Both the position numbers and the translations under genes were made by a program. Source: Sinonovacula constricta (lineage: Eukaryota; Mollusca; Bivalvia; Cardiida; Solecurtidae). From it: DNA of 64,000 bases. Shown one piece after another: positions 1 through 16,120 of the stretch. Positions within the stretch are counted from its first letter, which is position 1; every line of letters begins with the position of its first letter. The notes beneath the pieces were generated by a model. That model was not told the DNA's origin. It did no database searches and was given only the letters and a program-made list of their open reading frames with translations. The stretch is from contig CM017561.1 in assembly GCA_007844125.1 (NCBI GenBank), forward strand, positions 20,303,223-20,367,222, read 5' to 3'.

Positions 1-706
1 AAAATTATATGAGGGCAGGTGTTGCTATATTTTGGAATTATTTAAACATGCTAGTTCAATGCGCTTCTAGGATGCGTCACAATTAAAACGGTAGATGCAT
101 AACATTTGTTGAAGTTTCTTTTACCCCCATCACAGAATCCCAGCAAAAGGGACAGCTTAATTTCCCAAATGTGTGTCATGTTCGTGAACAAATAACAAAA
201 AAAGAAAACAACAACAACAAAAAACCAGCAAAAAACAGACGAACAACAGCAACGACAACAACAAAAACAACAAGAACAACCCTTAAAAATAAATAACAAG
301 ATTACTGCTCTTTCTGTTGACTTATTTTCAAAACTTGCAAACTAGAAACTATAAAACATGCAATACATACCAGTATTTAGGTTGTACTTACCCACTAGCC
401 AGACGATGAACAGCAGCAGCACCAAGTTGTTCGCTGCAAACCTGTTGAAAGATGCTAGTTAATGTGAATTAAACATAAAACTACAGCTTATTTAGCATAT
501 CAAATACAGAGCAAGGCAGAACTATAAGTTGACTATAATAACCGAAAAAATCAACAATGTAAAATTATTTATGACATCATTTTAAAAAGAAATAAAACAT
601 TATTTGTCGCCTTAAAACATGTCGAGTCTTCCCATTAAGTAAATTTGAACAATGTACATCGCACACCCTGGACAATACTCAAATCTTTACAACATTGTAC
701 TTACAT
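1..706 (-). CDS. Gene 0 (partial): 5' end of an EGF-repeat receptor, signal peptide exon
   Basis: Only the 5' end of this paralogue is in the window; its EGF, membrane and tail exons lie beyond position 1. The signal-peptide exon is 392-441 (50 nt, acceptor CAACAG, donor GTAAGT) and the upstream exon ends at 705 with a GTAAGT donor. Joining them creates the start codon across the junction: AT at 706-705 plus G at 441. The encoded N-terminus is MFAANNLVLLLFIVWLVG, a typical signal peptide with a Leu-rich core. The exon ends in phase 1, as in the full copies. Sequence 1-390 is intron 2, recognisable by its match to the same intron in gene 1 around 8464-8810. The upstream exon (705 to about 978) is treated as 5' UTR. 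No functional break is visible in what is present. Confidence 0.75.
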
Positions 707-1001
707 TGTCCTTATTGTCTTTCCCTTCTTAAAGTCTTCAATATTAATGTTACCTCTTAACACGTAAACACATTGGTCAATACTACACACCCTTGAAAAT
801 ACACATTAAAATCTTGCGAAGAGGGAGTAAACGAAACATATTATTTGTATATTTACTGTGCATTGATATTTTCAGTATGTTTAAAACAGTCTGCACGATC
901 CGCTTCACTAATTTAAAAAAGCTTCTTCTTTCAAACATACACAGGCACACTTTCTACCGTCGAGGTTCAATAAATCTACATTATTTAATCTGTTGGGTAG
1001 G

Positions 1002-1022
1002 TTTATAAATGAATGACGCAAG
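1002..1022 (-). promoter_or_regulatory. Proximal TATA + TGACGCA element, gene 0
   Basis: Read on the minus strand, TGCGTCA is followed by a TTTATAAA box, about 300 nt upstream of the exon that ends in the split start codon. The same arrangement recurs in genes 1-5, so it is a conserved core-promoter candidate with a CRE/AP-1-like site. A transcription start would fall near 975-980. An alternative reading, that AACAG at 990 is a splice acceptor for a longer transcript, is less likely because AACAG is missing in genes 2 and 5 while the TATA box is kept. Confidence 0.5.
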
Positions 1023-1132
1023 TTATTTTGTAAAACGCATTTAAAAGACAAAAAGGTATCATATAGGGAAACATATTTCGCACATAAATGTACCGGTAGT
1101 GTTTAATCTTAATTATAGTACGAACATGGAAT

Positions 1133-1453
1133 GTGTGTCAGAATCGTACGAGCTTAATATTGGATACGTTGACATGCCTAGAACGGATAAGCACCTTATT
1201 AAACTGGTCCGCCTGGGTAATTGTTTTCATGAATCGACGATCTAACAAGGAAGACTATTTCCACATTAGTATTGTAAATTATCCATGCCTTGATAGTCAC
1301 TTACCTCGTGCTATCTCATATGGTATTTATATATTTCAACTTGCAAAGGTTGCACGAGTTTGTATTAACGTAGAAGATTTCAATGATAAAGTTTGTCACT
1401 TTAAATTTGTTAAAACAAAGCTCCAAAAATTCAGATTTAAAAAAATATTGTAA
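1133..1453 (+). other. Divergent ORF of about 100 codons, copy 0 (doubtful gene)
   Basis: This open frame runs away from the receptor promoter and has a counterpart in every unit at 9614-9913, 23772-24092, 33162-33431, 41264-41665 and 52438-52722. The peptide has no recognisable domain. Copies differ by many replacement changes and by indels that shift the end, so purifying selection is not evident. The block R-V-C-I-N-V-E-D-F-N-D-K-V is the best conserved part. It may be a relic exon or simply conserved noncoding DNA. Confidence 0.15.
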
Positions 1454-2079
1454 TTGTGACTTTATTGCTTTAAAATATAATAGCAGTATGAAAACACACA
1501 TGCAGCAGGGCATCAGTCTGCATGCATTTAAATGATATATCCTATTTAAGATAAACAATCAAGATTCTCGATAACTCTTTGACCTTATAACACAACTTAT
1601 CAGTAAACTTATTGCTAATTGGTACATTTCGGGAATCCTCGTTCACCCTTTCCAGTCAAGAATTAGCCTTTATTTTAAACTTCATCTGTGACCGGACAGG
1701 TCGATGAGATTCCATGACTACGATGACTTTAAACCATGATTTGGAAGTTACTGTTTTAACTTCTCTTCTTCTTTACATCCGTACCCTATATAGACGAGAC
1801 AACTTAACAGTATCCATTTACTTTACGTGAAATTGCACAGTAGCTATAACTTGGGGTTTTTAATTACTTGACATGAGATAAATCCTCGGTTTATAATAAA
1901 ATAACATTTATATGTCATTACCTAAAATTACAATTCATTTTGTTGTACTGGTTCAAATACTTTCTAAAATTCGATATTTTTCTGCATGTTTTAAAATTGC
2001 CATTTTGACTTTGTCAAAATGCGTCACTGCATTTCTATCGTCATTTACTTGTTCTTACCTTGGTTGTTTTATTTCAAAG

Positions 2080-2082
2080 TTC

Positions 2083-2129
<47 letters not shown>

Positions 2130-2151
2130 CTCTCTCTCTCACCCTCTCTCT
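2080..2151 (+). repeat. (CT)n microsatellite
   Basis: This CT tract has two GC interruptions and sits in a block whose flanks (TTTATTTCAAA before, CCTGAGTTAG after) recur in other units. Matching tracts lie near 24696-24762, 34088-34104, 42206-42296 and 53371-53421. Confidence 0.9.
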
Positions 2152-2825
2152 TGTACAACCCTGAGTTAGGGAGTTTTTTATCTCCTGTACATAGTGTAGA
2201 TACGTTTATATTGCATATATTCCGTCATTATTAGTGTGTATATTTGTGTGTATATAATATTCTTTCATCAGTTTGCAACTCGCGGTGCAAGAGTTTGTTG
2301 TCAGTTATCTCAATTTGATATGATAATTCTAATAACTAAAATTTGTTTGTAAGAAAGGCCCTTCAGGAAGTACGAGATTAGACAACTCCACAAGCTAGGT
2401 TTAAACCGCCACTCAACAATACTTGAAAGTCAATATGTACTCGTTATTTTTTAATGCGGTCATGCGCTAGAGGTGTGACAGTTGGCGACCTTCACACTTG
2501 CACAAGAAGAGTCCTTTTGATCGATACCGTCTTTAATAACATAGATAGGCTGCTGTCGATATTAGCATTTGTGCAAATTCACGGTCGTTTAGGTCACGTG
2601 AGTGTGTTTGTTTCGATTTGCTCGAGTAACGTATTAAACGCAGCCATTGTTTATGCTTGAAATATGAATGCATCGATTATTCTTTGTTTCAATTTACTAG
2701 TCACCATTATTTTAAGTGGTCTATTGCCAGCAATCAAACTGATTTCACTTACAAAGAATCACGAGACGATTGGCAATATATGATAGAATATTTAGAACAA
2801 ATCGGCATTATCTGCATGCTTTAGA

Positions 2826-3175
2826 CAAATTCCAAACAAAAGCGTCTCACGCTGGAAGAACGGGCCAAGGACCTTAATATGCTTGACGACGGAAAGAGTT
2901 CGAGGGTCATCGCAACAAAACTTAACGTTGGCAGAACCCTGTTCCTGAACGTCGCCAAGAGAGAACGAGAAATAATAATGGAGGAGTTTGAAACATACAA
3001 TTTAAACATGAAGAGACAACGGCTATCAATACCGAACGATGAAATCAACGATCTATGCTACCGATGGTTTAAGGATGCCACATCCACACAAGGGGCATTG
3101 TCAGGTCCACTGCTGAGAGAAAAGGCACTTAAATTTAGTAGTGACCTTGGACTTGACAATTTGTATTTTCATTTA
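2826..3175 (+). pseudogene. Tigger/pogo-type transposase fragment, copy 0
   Basis: About 115 open codons resemble the N-terminal DNA-binding half of Tigger-family (pogo, CENP-B-like) transposases. There is a helix-turn-helix part with KRLTLEER near the start, then LDDGKSSRVIATKLNVG, then a second segment with WFKDA and SGPLLREKALKFSSDLGLDN. Nothing of the DDE catalytic domain follows, so this is a truncated relic. It lies antisense to gene 0, between the distal and proximal promoter candidates. Copies at equivalent places in other units show that the insertion predates the tandem duplications. This copy is the most intact of the five. Confidence 0.7.
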
Positions 3176-3689
3176 ATTTCCATTCTTAAAAGCGAAAACA
3201 AACACAAAGTACAATTAGCTAAGTATTAATATAAACACCCAAATACCAAAAATTAATAAACTGTCAATTAAAACATCTTACATAATTTCTAAATCCAATG
3301 AAAATTTATCACTGATGTCAGATTGTGTCTTAAGCAGTCAATTTGCGGCCGTCCCTTGTGTGGCTGCTTTATACAAGTTTGACTGTAAATAATATTTTTA
3401 AACATATTAATAAAAAATATCTGCTTCAGTCAGACAGTCAGACAGACACACAGGCTGGTTAGAATACATGTACTTTTACTAAAAACACTCGCCGTTTTAA
3501 ATTATAAACCGTTAAAAGAGAATTATAATTGTCATAGAACACTTTCATTGTTAAAGCAAAACAAACAAAAATCTAATAAGTGTAATTCATATTATCTATT
3601 ATATCAATCAAATATTGAGCAATAACGAAAAGTTAAGTTGTTGATTTTTAATTGAAGGACAGTGAGTTCTAAAAGGTTATATTACTTAC

Positions 3690-3887
3690 CTGTTTTTCAG
3701 TTGTTATATATCTGTTTTAATCGTATTTAGTACTTAAACAGTTTTCTTTAATCTACAATAGGTTAACACGTGTGACGTACAACAGACACAATTACATAGT
3801 TAATAAATACTATGCCCATATGCAAGCGTGTGAAGAGAGTCGTTTAGATGGTACTCAGTAATAACTGTAATCTGTTAATCCGCCATT
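3690..3887 (-). promoter_or_regulatory. Candidate distal noncoding first exon of gene 0
   Basis: On the minus strand this stretch ends in CAG|GTAAGT (donor at 3689-3684), a perfect splice donor, and begins at a YY1-like AATGGCGGA (3887-3879). The only ATG in that element opens a three-codon frame (M-A-D-stop), so the exon would be noncoding. Equivalent donors end candidate exons at 26244, 35638, 46571 and 54956. If spliced straight to the signal-peptide exon it would not create the AT|G start, so it would need an acceptor in the 5' UTR exon or a different use. Inferred only from conserved signals. Confidence 0.4.
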
Positions 3888-3899
3888 ATTAGCTGCAAG

Positions 3900-3915
3900 T
3901 GACGTCGCCGGAAGT
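3900..3915 (-). promoter_or_regulatory. CRE + ETS cluster upstream of gene 0
   Basis: The plus strand reads TGACGTCGCCGGAAGT; on the minus strand this is an ETS core (ACTTCCGG) followed by a CRE-like GACGTCA, with a YY1-like site 13 bp further on. This combination is typical of TATA-less promoters. It is repeated at 26442-26456 (CRE mutated), 35855-35870, 46759-46774 and 55131-55146. Confidence 0.5.
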
Positions 3916-4068
3916 AAAAAATCACAATTAAAGGTCAAAATTCGTCATTTGATAAAGGGACGTAACGAAATGATTTACGTTTCTATGAATGGTGCAATAT
4001 ATGTGGTTTAGAATAAAACAACACAATTTTTGGAGGATAGTTCCTTGAAAGAAATTTCACCAAACACA

Positions 4069-4074
4069 TTTATT
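4069..4074 (-). other. Polyadenylation signal AATAAA, gene 1
   Basis: AATAAA on the minus strand lies about 380 nt after the gene 1 stop codon, in the context CATAATAAATG. It is conserved at 26609, 36024, 46930 and 55300. It implies a 3' UTR of about 400 nt ending only about 150 bp from the CRE/ETS cluster of gene 0. Confidence 0.55.
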
Positions 4075-4453
4075 ATGCACAATTGTGACAGAACGTGATT
4101 AGAATTAAAAGCTTATTTACCTCAGTGCATTTTTCTATATTATTGTCCTTACTCGTTTAAATATATTGATTCAACAACCGCATTTAAAGTATGCACACCA
4201 CATCAGCATCAGTTTTGTTATTCATGCGATATACATGAACCATTACAAACCATACACGAGTGCTGTTATTCATCTCTTGATACATAATATTTATAGCAAA
4301 GACTGCATACTTAAATCTGTATTTGCATACAATGCGCACATGCAACAGTAGAAAATGTATAAGGCCGGTAAACAAACCAGTTTTTAGCGTTATTCGCTTA
4401 ATTTTGTCTACATCTATGTAAACTGTCCTTGTTATTTCTCACAAAACACCCCC

Positions 4454-9185
<4,732 letters not shown>

Positions 9186-9481
9186 TGTCCTTATTGTCCT
9201 TTCCTTCTTAAAGTCTTCAATATTTACGTTACCTCTTAACACATAAACATATTAGTCAATACTACACACCCTTGAAAATACACAGTAAGATCTTGCGAAA
9301 AGGAAGTAAACGACACATATTCTTTGTTTGTTTACTGTGCTTTGATATTTTCAGTGTGTTTAAAACAGTCTGCACGTTCCGCTTCACAAACTTAAAATAG
9401 CGTATTCTCTACAAACATACCCAGGCGCACTTTCTACCGTCGGGGTTCAATAAATCTACATCATTTTATCTGTTGGGTAGG

Positions 9482-9501
9482 TTTATAAATAAATGACGCA
9501 A
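9482..9501 (-). promoter_or_regulatory. Proximal TATA + TGACGCA element, gene 1
   Basis: This has the same TTTATAAA box and adjacent CRE/AP-1-like TGCGTCA as gene 0. The 5' UTR exon would run from about 9458 to 9184. No distal CRE/ETS promoter is visible for this gene, because similarity to the other units ends near 10180. Confidence 0.5.
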
Positions 9502-10179
9502 GTTTCTTTTGTAAAACGCATTTAAAAGACAAAACGGTATCATTTGGGGAAACATATTTTGCACATAAACGTACCGGTAGTGTTTAATCTTAATTCTTGT
9601 ACGCACGTGAAATGTGTGTCAGAAGCGTATGCGCTTAATATTGGATACGTTGACATGCCTAGAACGGATAAGCACCTTATTAAACTGGTCCGCCTGGCTA
9701 GGTGTTTTCATAATTCGACGATCTAACAAGGAAGTTGATTTCAACATTTGTATTGTAAATTATCCATGCATTGATAGTGACTCACCTCGTGCTACCTCAT
9801 ATGGTATTTATATATCCCAACTTACAAAGGTTGCAGGAGTTTGTATTAACGTAGAAGATTTCAATGATAAAGTTTATCACTTTAAATTTGTTAAAACAAG
9901 GCTCCAAAATTAATATCTTTTTAAATATTGTAATAGTGACTTTATTTCTGCATGCATTTAATTGAAATATCCTATTTAAGATAAACAATCAAGGTTCTCA
10001 ATAACTCTTTGACCGTATAACACAACTTTTTAGGAAACTTATTGCTAATTGGTACAATCCGGGAATCCTCGTTGACCCTTTACAGTCAAGAAATAGCCTT
10101 TATTTTAAATTTCCCTGTGACCGGACAGGTCAATGACATTCCATGACTACGATGACTTTAAACCATGATTTGGAACAGA

Positions 10180-13100
10180 AAATCAAAAGAATAATTTTTA
10201 CGACTAGAATCAAACTACGAAAGGAGGGAGAGAAAAATTTAACGACTAAACATACAACCATAGTTTGCACACGGCCCGAAAACCTACCATCCAGTATAAA
10301 TTATAAGTCAAAATCATCATCTAGGCCTTTCCCATTTACTCTCGATTCAACCAGGTCATGAATCAGAGAACAATTCTGTATAGGGAACAAAACTTGTTTG
10401 ATTTATTCGTTGGATTTATTTAAATCAAAGATAAGTTGTTTGTTAGAATTTTGTCAGAAGAACTCTGTAATATATAATTCACGGATCTGAAAATTTACTT
10501 TAAACAAATAATTGTTAAACATTAGATTTAGAAACTTGCTGATACGAAGTTGTGTTAAGCAATTGTATTAAGAACTTCGCGATCTAATAGTAAATCAATT
10601 ATCGAAGCAATGAGTTACTGAACTACCAGATTGTTAACTTAAGCATTGCTATTAATTTTAGATTCATATTATATATTTGAATATGTTATTTCTGTATTGT
10701 TTGCCAACACTATTTTCATAACATTATTAATAATAACCTTGTATTTTAAAAACGTATTCGATCTTGTTTGTTCATTTTTGTCCGTATTATAAAGACAGGT
10801 TGTTACAATTAACTAATCACTAAAGTTACGAACCTGTAGATAGATAACAAATTCGCGAAAGAAACACAACGCATGTAAATAAAGATATAAGATAAAATTA
10901 TAACCATTATACCATGATGAGCAAACGACGCTGATGTAGCCGATGGTAGTTGAACCACATAACATAATTAATTAGAATAATTGATTAACTATAATTAAAT
11001 TAAACTAAAGACTGCTAAGTCAAAAGCCGTCGGGCTACACTGGATTGGAAGTGTTTGTACTGCGATAATACCTTTGATTCCAGAATAGAGTTGTGGTCTC
11101 TTTACTCTGGTCAGTGCTGTATGACGTCATTTGCGCAATTAATAAAGGAGAACCATAACAGAGCATTCATGAATAACGGCCACAGACTCAATAATCCTTC
11201 CTTTGCCTGCGGCGTCTATCGTCTGCTGTGCTAAGGTTAAGCAGGTTGAGAAAATATCACTCTTGAAATGTACAGACAGCATTTGTATGGTACATTATAT
11301 ACATATGAATGTAAACGGACTGCTTAATACGTGTTGTCGCACGTGAAAGTAACTGTGCAGTTTGGCAGTATTTTATTACTTTTCTTATTTTCATTTTCGT
11401 CACCGTTTTTTGTTTGTTTTATTTATTTTTTTTCCCTCATCCCATTATCACTGTCATCGTTGTCGGTCGTCATCAATATCGTGTTTTTCAATTGATCCTT
11501 ATAATCACCGTTGTTGTCATATGTATGGTCATTGTTATCTTATGACTTCATACCATTTAACATGACCTAGTATGATACATTGTATCTAACATTTCTCCAA
11601 TCCTAGTACATAGTGAGGTAAGGTGAAACGTTATCGCTTGGTTACTTTGAGTCTGTATCACCTTATTTAATCAAGGTTAATTCGCAACTACATAGTTGGA
11701 CATGTTGAGTCTACCTGACAAACGTACTTGTATTTTTTGTTATCATTACATCAATTATGATTGTTTCGGTAAAAGTCTGAGTTTTATAATGTCCATTGCT
11801 AGAAGTAGTGGTAGTAGTGTTTTTGTTATTATAGTTTGCTTTATTTTGGGGGATGGTCTCATTAGTTTATGTATATTTTTTTTTTGTATTCATGTCTAAC
11901 GCAAGTGTTTGCATTCCACTGCACATGTGTGTATTATTACTTTAAAATTATGCGTGTTTACAGTGTCTATTACAATCATGTGTTGCTAATATGTCTATAT
12001 GCTCATTAGTTTTTTTCTAAAAATTCCTGTAAGCATTTATGTTTTAGTTAACACCAATGTAGTCCTAAAAGAAAGACAATACAAGTTATGCATAAGGTAT
12101 CTCCTCTATGTCTGAATAAGATCAATTCTGAAAACATCATTTAGCTTCTTCATATACTAAAACGTTGATCATTTAAATTTTTATAGCACTGTTGAGAAAT
12201 ATCCAATATTGATAACTGGGTACGAACCATGTTTAGTCCAATTACTAAACTGCGAATCACTATAATAACATTCATATACACTGCAGGGAATTAACATATT
12301 AAATAACAGTGTTGACACGGTTTTATAATAACTCTTGAGGACTAAAATTTCAAATAATGCTTGTACTAGCAACGTGATATTTTAAAAGAAAAGCTGGGCT
12401 AAAACTCCGCTTTCAGTTCTATTTCCTGTGCCATCATCGTTAAAACATGTGTTGAGACATAGAAATATTCTGATAAAATCATGTGGTCTTCTTCGTTCTC
12501 TTTCTTATTTCTTTTAGATTATTCATTACCTTATGGACTACATTCCTTCTTTGCGTGTTATCGACTGATGTTAAGCGCGATAACACCAATTTCCCGTGTT
12601 AACGCACATTTATGTGCCCTGGTCCGAGATGTATAACCAGTTTTCATTTAAAGTCCTTACTTTTACAGTTGTAAGATGTTGTTGAAGCTTACCGTGCTTC
12701 CTTTGAGTAGGTCCAAGACTGTTTACATAAGTATTATTCATACATCATGCGGAAGCTTTTCTATCTAAACTATTTTCCGAGCTAAAACCTGAACTAATCG
12801 GAAAGGTCGTTAGATAAATGTCTGCAATAATCAACTTCTTTAAATTCGTAATAGGTGTTGTTTCTGTCAAATATCAACAACTGCCATCATGTGCCCATAT
12901 TTTCCAGAGGACTAAGTTAAGGGTCTCTTTAACCGATGATGGCCTTATTTTTACGATAAGGGGGGTACGTGGAAAACATATCTAGCTGTCGGACTAATAT
13001 GCACAACGCCTAATGTCGAGCAATATTAAGACCAAACAAGGAGGAAGTGACTGATGTTTGAGTGAACACTGCAGGTAATCGGATCAGGCGTTTAAACCAA

Positions 13101-14500
13101 TCGTAAGCAAATCACGTTATACTGTCTGTATAACGAATTTCTGCATGAATTGTTTAAATATTTTAACACTTACACAGTACGTTTAAAACTATATTATCCG
13201 GTGTATGAATCCAATTCCCCCTTTTACTGACAGACAGTTCTAAGGCAGGAGCTGTTGGGTTGTCTCAGTTAGTGTGATATGTCTCGTCCTGTTGTTTTTG
13301 TCATGACTCATTTAACTTGTTTGCCCAATTATGGATTTTCATCCACATATTACACTTTCTAATTTATATAAAAACAAGGAGAGCTTTATCATATTTTGCA
13401 TCCCTGATCACAATTATCTTACCTGTGCGGTATTGCGGTCGTAAACTATCTCATAAAATATGTTGTCATAGGATTTTAACGTACATATTTTCTTTTGACT
13501 TCAATTGAAAATTTGTACTTCAATTTCGTCTAATTTTGAACAGGTTATTACATCGCAGTACACTAATTCCTTGGTAAAAAATCCCTTGTTCATGTAAATT
13601 ATTTCTTAGACTGTTATTTAACGTTCCCCTTCCAAAACAATAATTCCCGTTTTTCGAATACAACGGGTAATTACTTTTAAAGGTTAAGCAATTGGATGCT
13701 GAACCTCCAACTTTAGAGTATAACAAATATGGTTAAGATGCTGGAAGTTGTGGGTTCGAATACCTTTGCGTCAATAAATGCGCAAATATGTATAATTATC
13801 AAATGAAGAGAACAGACAATAAACATACAGAAGCCAAATAAACACAATTGTTTTTTATTAAGACGTTTTTTACACGATTAGCTGGCACAATGTTACATGC
13901 AACTTCCAACTGAGCCTTTATGGTCGTGGATCTCATCCCTGTTCACTATAAGATCAAACTCGGCTCACTTTGTTTTGGTCAGACTTTTGAGCCATATACT
14001 TATAGTTGCGAATTGTTGGTACTGAATTAATTGTTTCACTGAAAAATATGTCATTTAACAAACACTTTAGTGTAAAGGAGGTAACATAAAACAAATCAGT
14101 TTATTTTAGACACTGAAAGATGTCCGATTGCCTATCTAATTAATTATCTATTTTCGTTTATTTTCTAACATCACATAAGGCGGCGTTAATTGCTTGCTTT
14201 CTGATTGAAAGTGAAGACAACATCTTTTGATCCGTTTATTTTTTATTTGGGTGTTAACGGATGTTTTTCAAAAAGCAATAATGACGAATTATTTCTAGGT
14301 TGGTTTGAAACTTAATACATTGTTAAGTGTGCGTGCATTTCATTATTTAATATCCCGAAATATATGACTAAATGCAAAATATACAGTACGTAGCTTTGAG
14401 ACAACGAGAGCGTTCTTTTTTCAGATATATGTCGACAAACGGCAGCCTGGATTTCTTTATTTTGCTTCAAGCGTCACAAGCTAAATGTACTTTTTGAAAC
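10180..14500 (+). other. Unit-specific DNA without recognisable genes
   Basis: Similarity to the other tandem units stops near 10180, just after the block ATGACTACGATGACTTTAAA. The region is AT-rich and has no convincing exon, no long repeat and no long coding frame. A short tRNA-like B-box (GGTTCGAATAC at 13753-13763) preceded by GGTTAAGATGCT may be a decayed SINE. I see nothing else in it. Confidence 0.6.
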
Positions 14501-14559
14501 TTCCTATATGTCACCGTTTTTCCTACAGACTTTTAGAAACATCTGCATTCTAAAATGAA

Positions 14560-15783
14560 TAGAAATGGTTTCTAAACGAAGGAGAAATAAAAACATATAT
14601 ATTCAAGAAAGTTCGACTTCAAAAAGTACAACAACGGTACTCTCTGAAAAATTGCGTTTTGATGGGGGAAAGCAGATCTCAGACTCTGTCGATGATACAA
14701 TCTACGCACGAAACAGCCGCAATGTCTAGGACAATATATGAGTGGTATAACACCTTTAAAGATGACCCTACGCGTGAGCCCACCGACCTTCCGAGGACTG
14801 GACGTCCGAGTGTAAAGGCAGGAAAGGCACACGAAATTGAAGCATTATCGAGATCTGACAGGAGATTGACTGTACGTGATATCGCTCTGAAAACTGGACT
14901 TGGATCCGCTTCAGTTCTTGTCATCATCATAAATGAATTAAATATGACAAAAGTAAGTTCCCGCTGGGTCCCCCGCCTACTGACCAGTCAGCAAAAGCTA
15001 CAGCGAGTCGCCGACAGCAGGGCCTTCCTGAAACAGTACAGACAACTCGGGGACAGGTTCTTGGAATACATCATCACAGCTGATGAAACCTGGGTTAGTG
15101 TATATGATCCCAAAACCAAACAAGACAGTTCTGTATGGAAAACCCCTAATTCGCCTGTAAAAGCTATAGTAAAAACCTCTGCCAAAAAGCTGATGTTCAT
15201 AGTCTTTTTCGACATGAGGGGAGTCATTCTTTGCCACTGGAAAGGCAGTGACAGCGCAGTACTACTCAAAGGTAGTGTCACATTTTATCTATTTTTATAC
15301 TAATATTTGTTACTGTATACAGTTAAAGAAACCGTCGTTTTAAAAATAATATTACTTCAAGTTTTGCATGCAGATGGTTGCATAGAAGCAAACATTTTCT
15401 CATTGCAGGTGCTCCGACGTGATCTGATTAGGGCGGTGAAGAAGAAGAGACCAGAGAAAGAGGGCAAATTCTTCCTGCATCACAAAAACGCCACGCCCCA
15501 TCCATCATCTGTCACAAGTAGGGTGCTTGCTGAGAGAAGAATTGGTACCATAGCCCACCCACCGTATTACCCTGACCTAGCGCATTGTGACTTTAGGCTG
15601 TTTCTTACAATTAAGCGTGACTTGCGTGGCCACCGCTTCGACGACGTCGAGTACCTGCCCGTTGGTGTCAGGGAGTACGTTCGAAGAATTCCGTCAGGGG
15701 AATTTAAAAACTGCTTCAACTCATGGGTACACAGACATCAGAAGTGTGTTAAGTACATTGAGGGGTATTTTGAAAAGAATTGA
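14560..15783 (+). pseudogene. mariner-type transposase, inactive
   Basis: Two open stretches (14659-15303 and 15406-15783) give a mariner-family transposase. Visible landmarks are an N-terminal HTH region with TGRPS, WVPRLLTSQQ, the first catalytic Asp in TADETWV, and the third in YYPDLAHCDF. The second catalytic Asp, normally in a HxDNAxxH context, is Lys here (HHKNATPH), so transposition activity is not expected. The halves are separated by about 130 nt beginning GTCACA and ending TTGCAG; removing it restores frame (KGS joined to VLRRDL), so it is either a small intron or an insertion. The N-terminus is frame-broken before 14659. A terminal-repeat-like end (GGGATGTTCGAAAAGTTTCG read on minus) lies near 15990-16012. 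Confidence 0.8.
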
Positions 15784-16120
15784 ACATTTCAGACTGTTGC
15801 AAATGTGAACTATTCGTTCAGTACACCTAGGTGCCCCGCTGACGTCGACCTAGCGTTACTATGGTGACAACAGATTCTACGCAGCTGACAGTTATATCAA
15901 AAGCATATGTTTAATCAATGCAATATACCTACATCTATATTCATGGAGAAAATCATAGAAAAAAAAACAACAAAACAATACGGCACTTGTCCCGAAACTT
16001 TTCGAACATCCCTCGTAATACAGGTTGTGTAATATATAAATGAGGAAAGGCGTTAAATCAAGCCCAATTTAGATAATTAATCACATATTGCATATCTAAT
16101 TGCGTCTGTTCACGTCCTCT

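Noticed and set aside
989..991. AACAG near the TATA box as the acceptor of the 5' UTR exon
   Set aside because: It is absent in genes 2 and 5, whereas the TATA box is kept in genes 0-5. It is left as a minor alternative.
11362..11899. Short Cys/Phe-rich frames in the unique region
   Set aside because: They are short and low in complexity, with no splice context, no paralogue and no recognisable domain.
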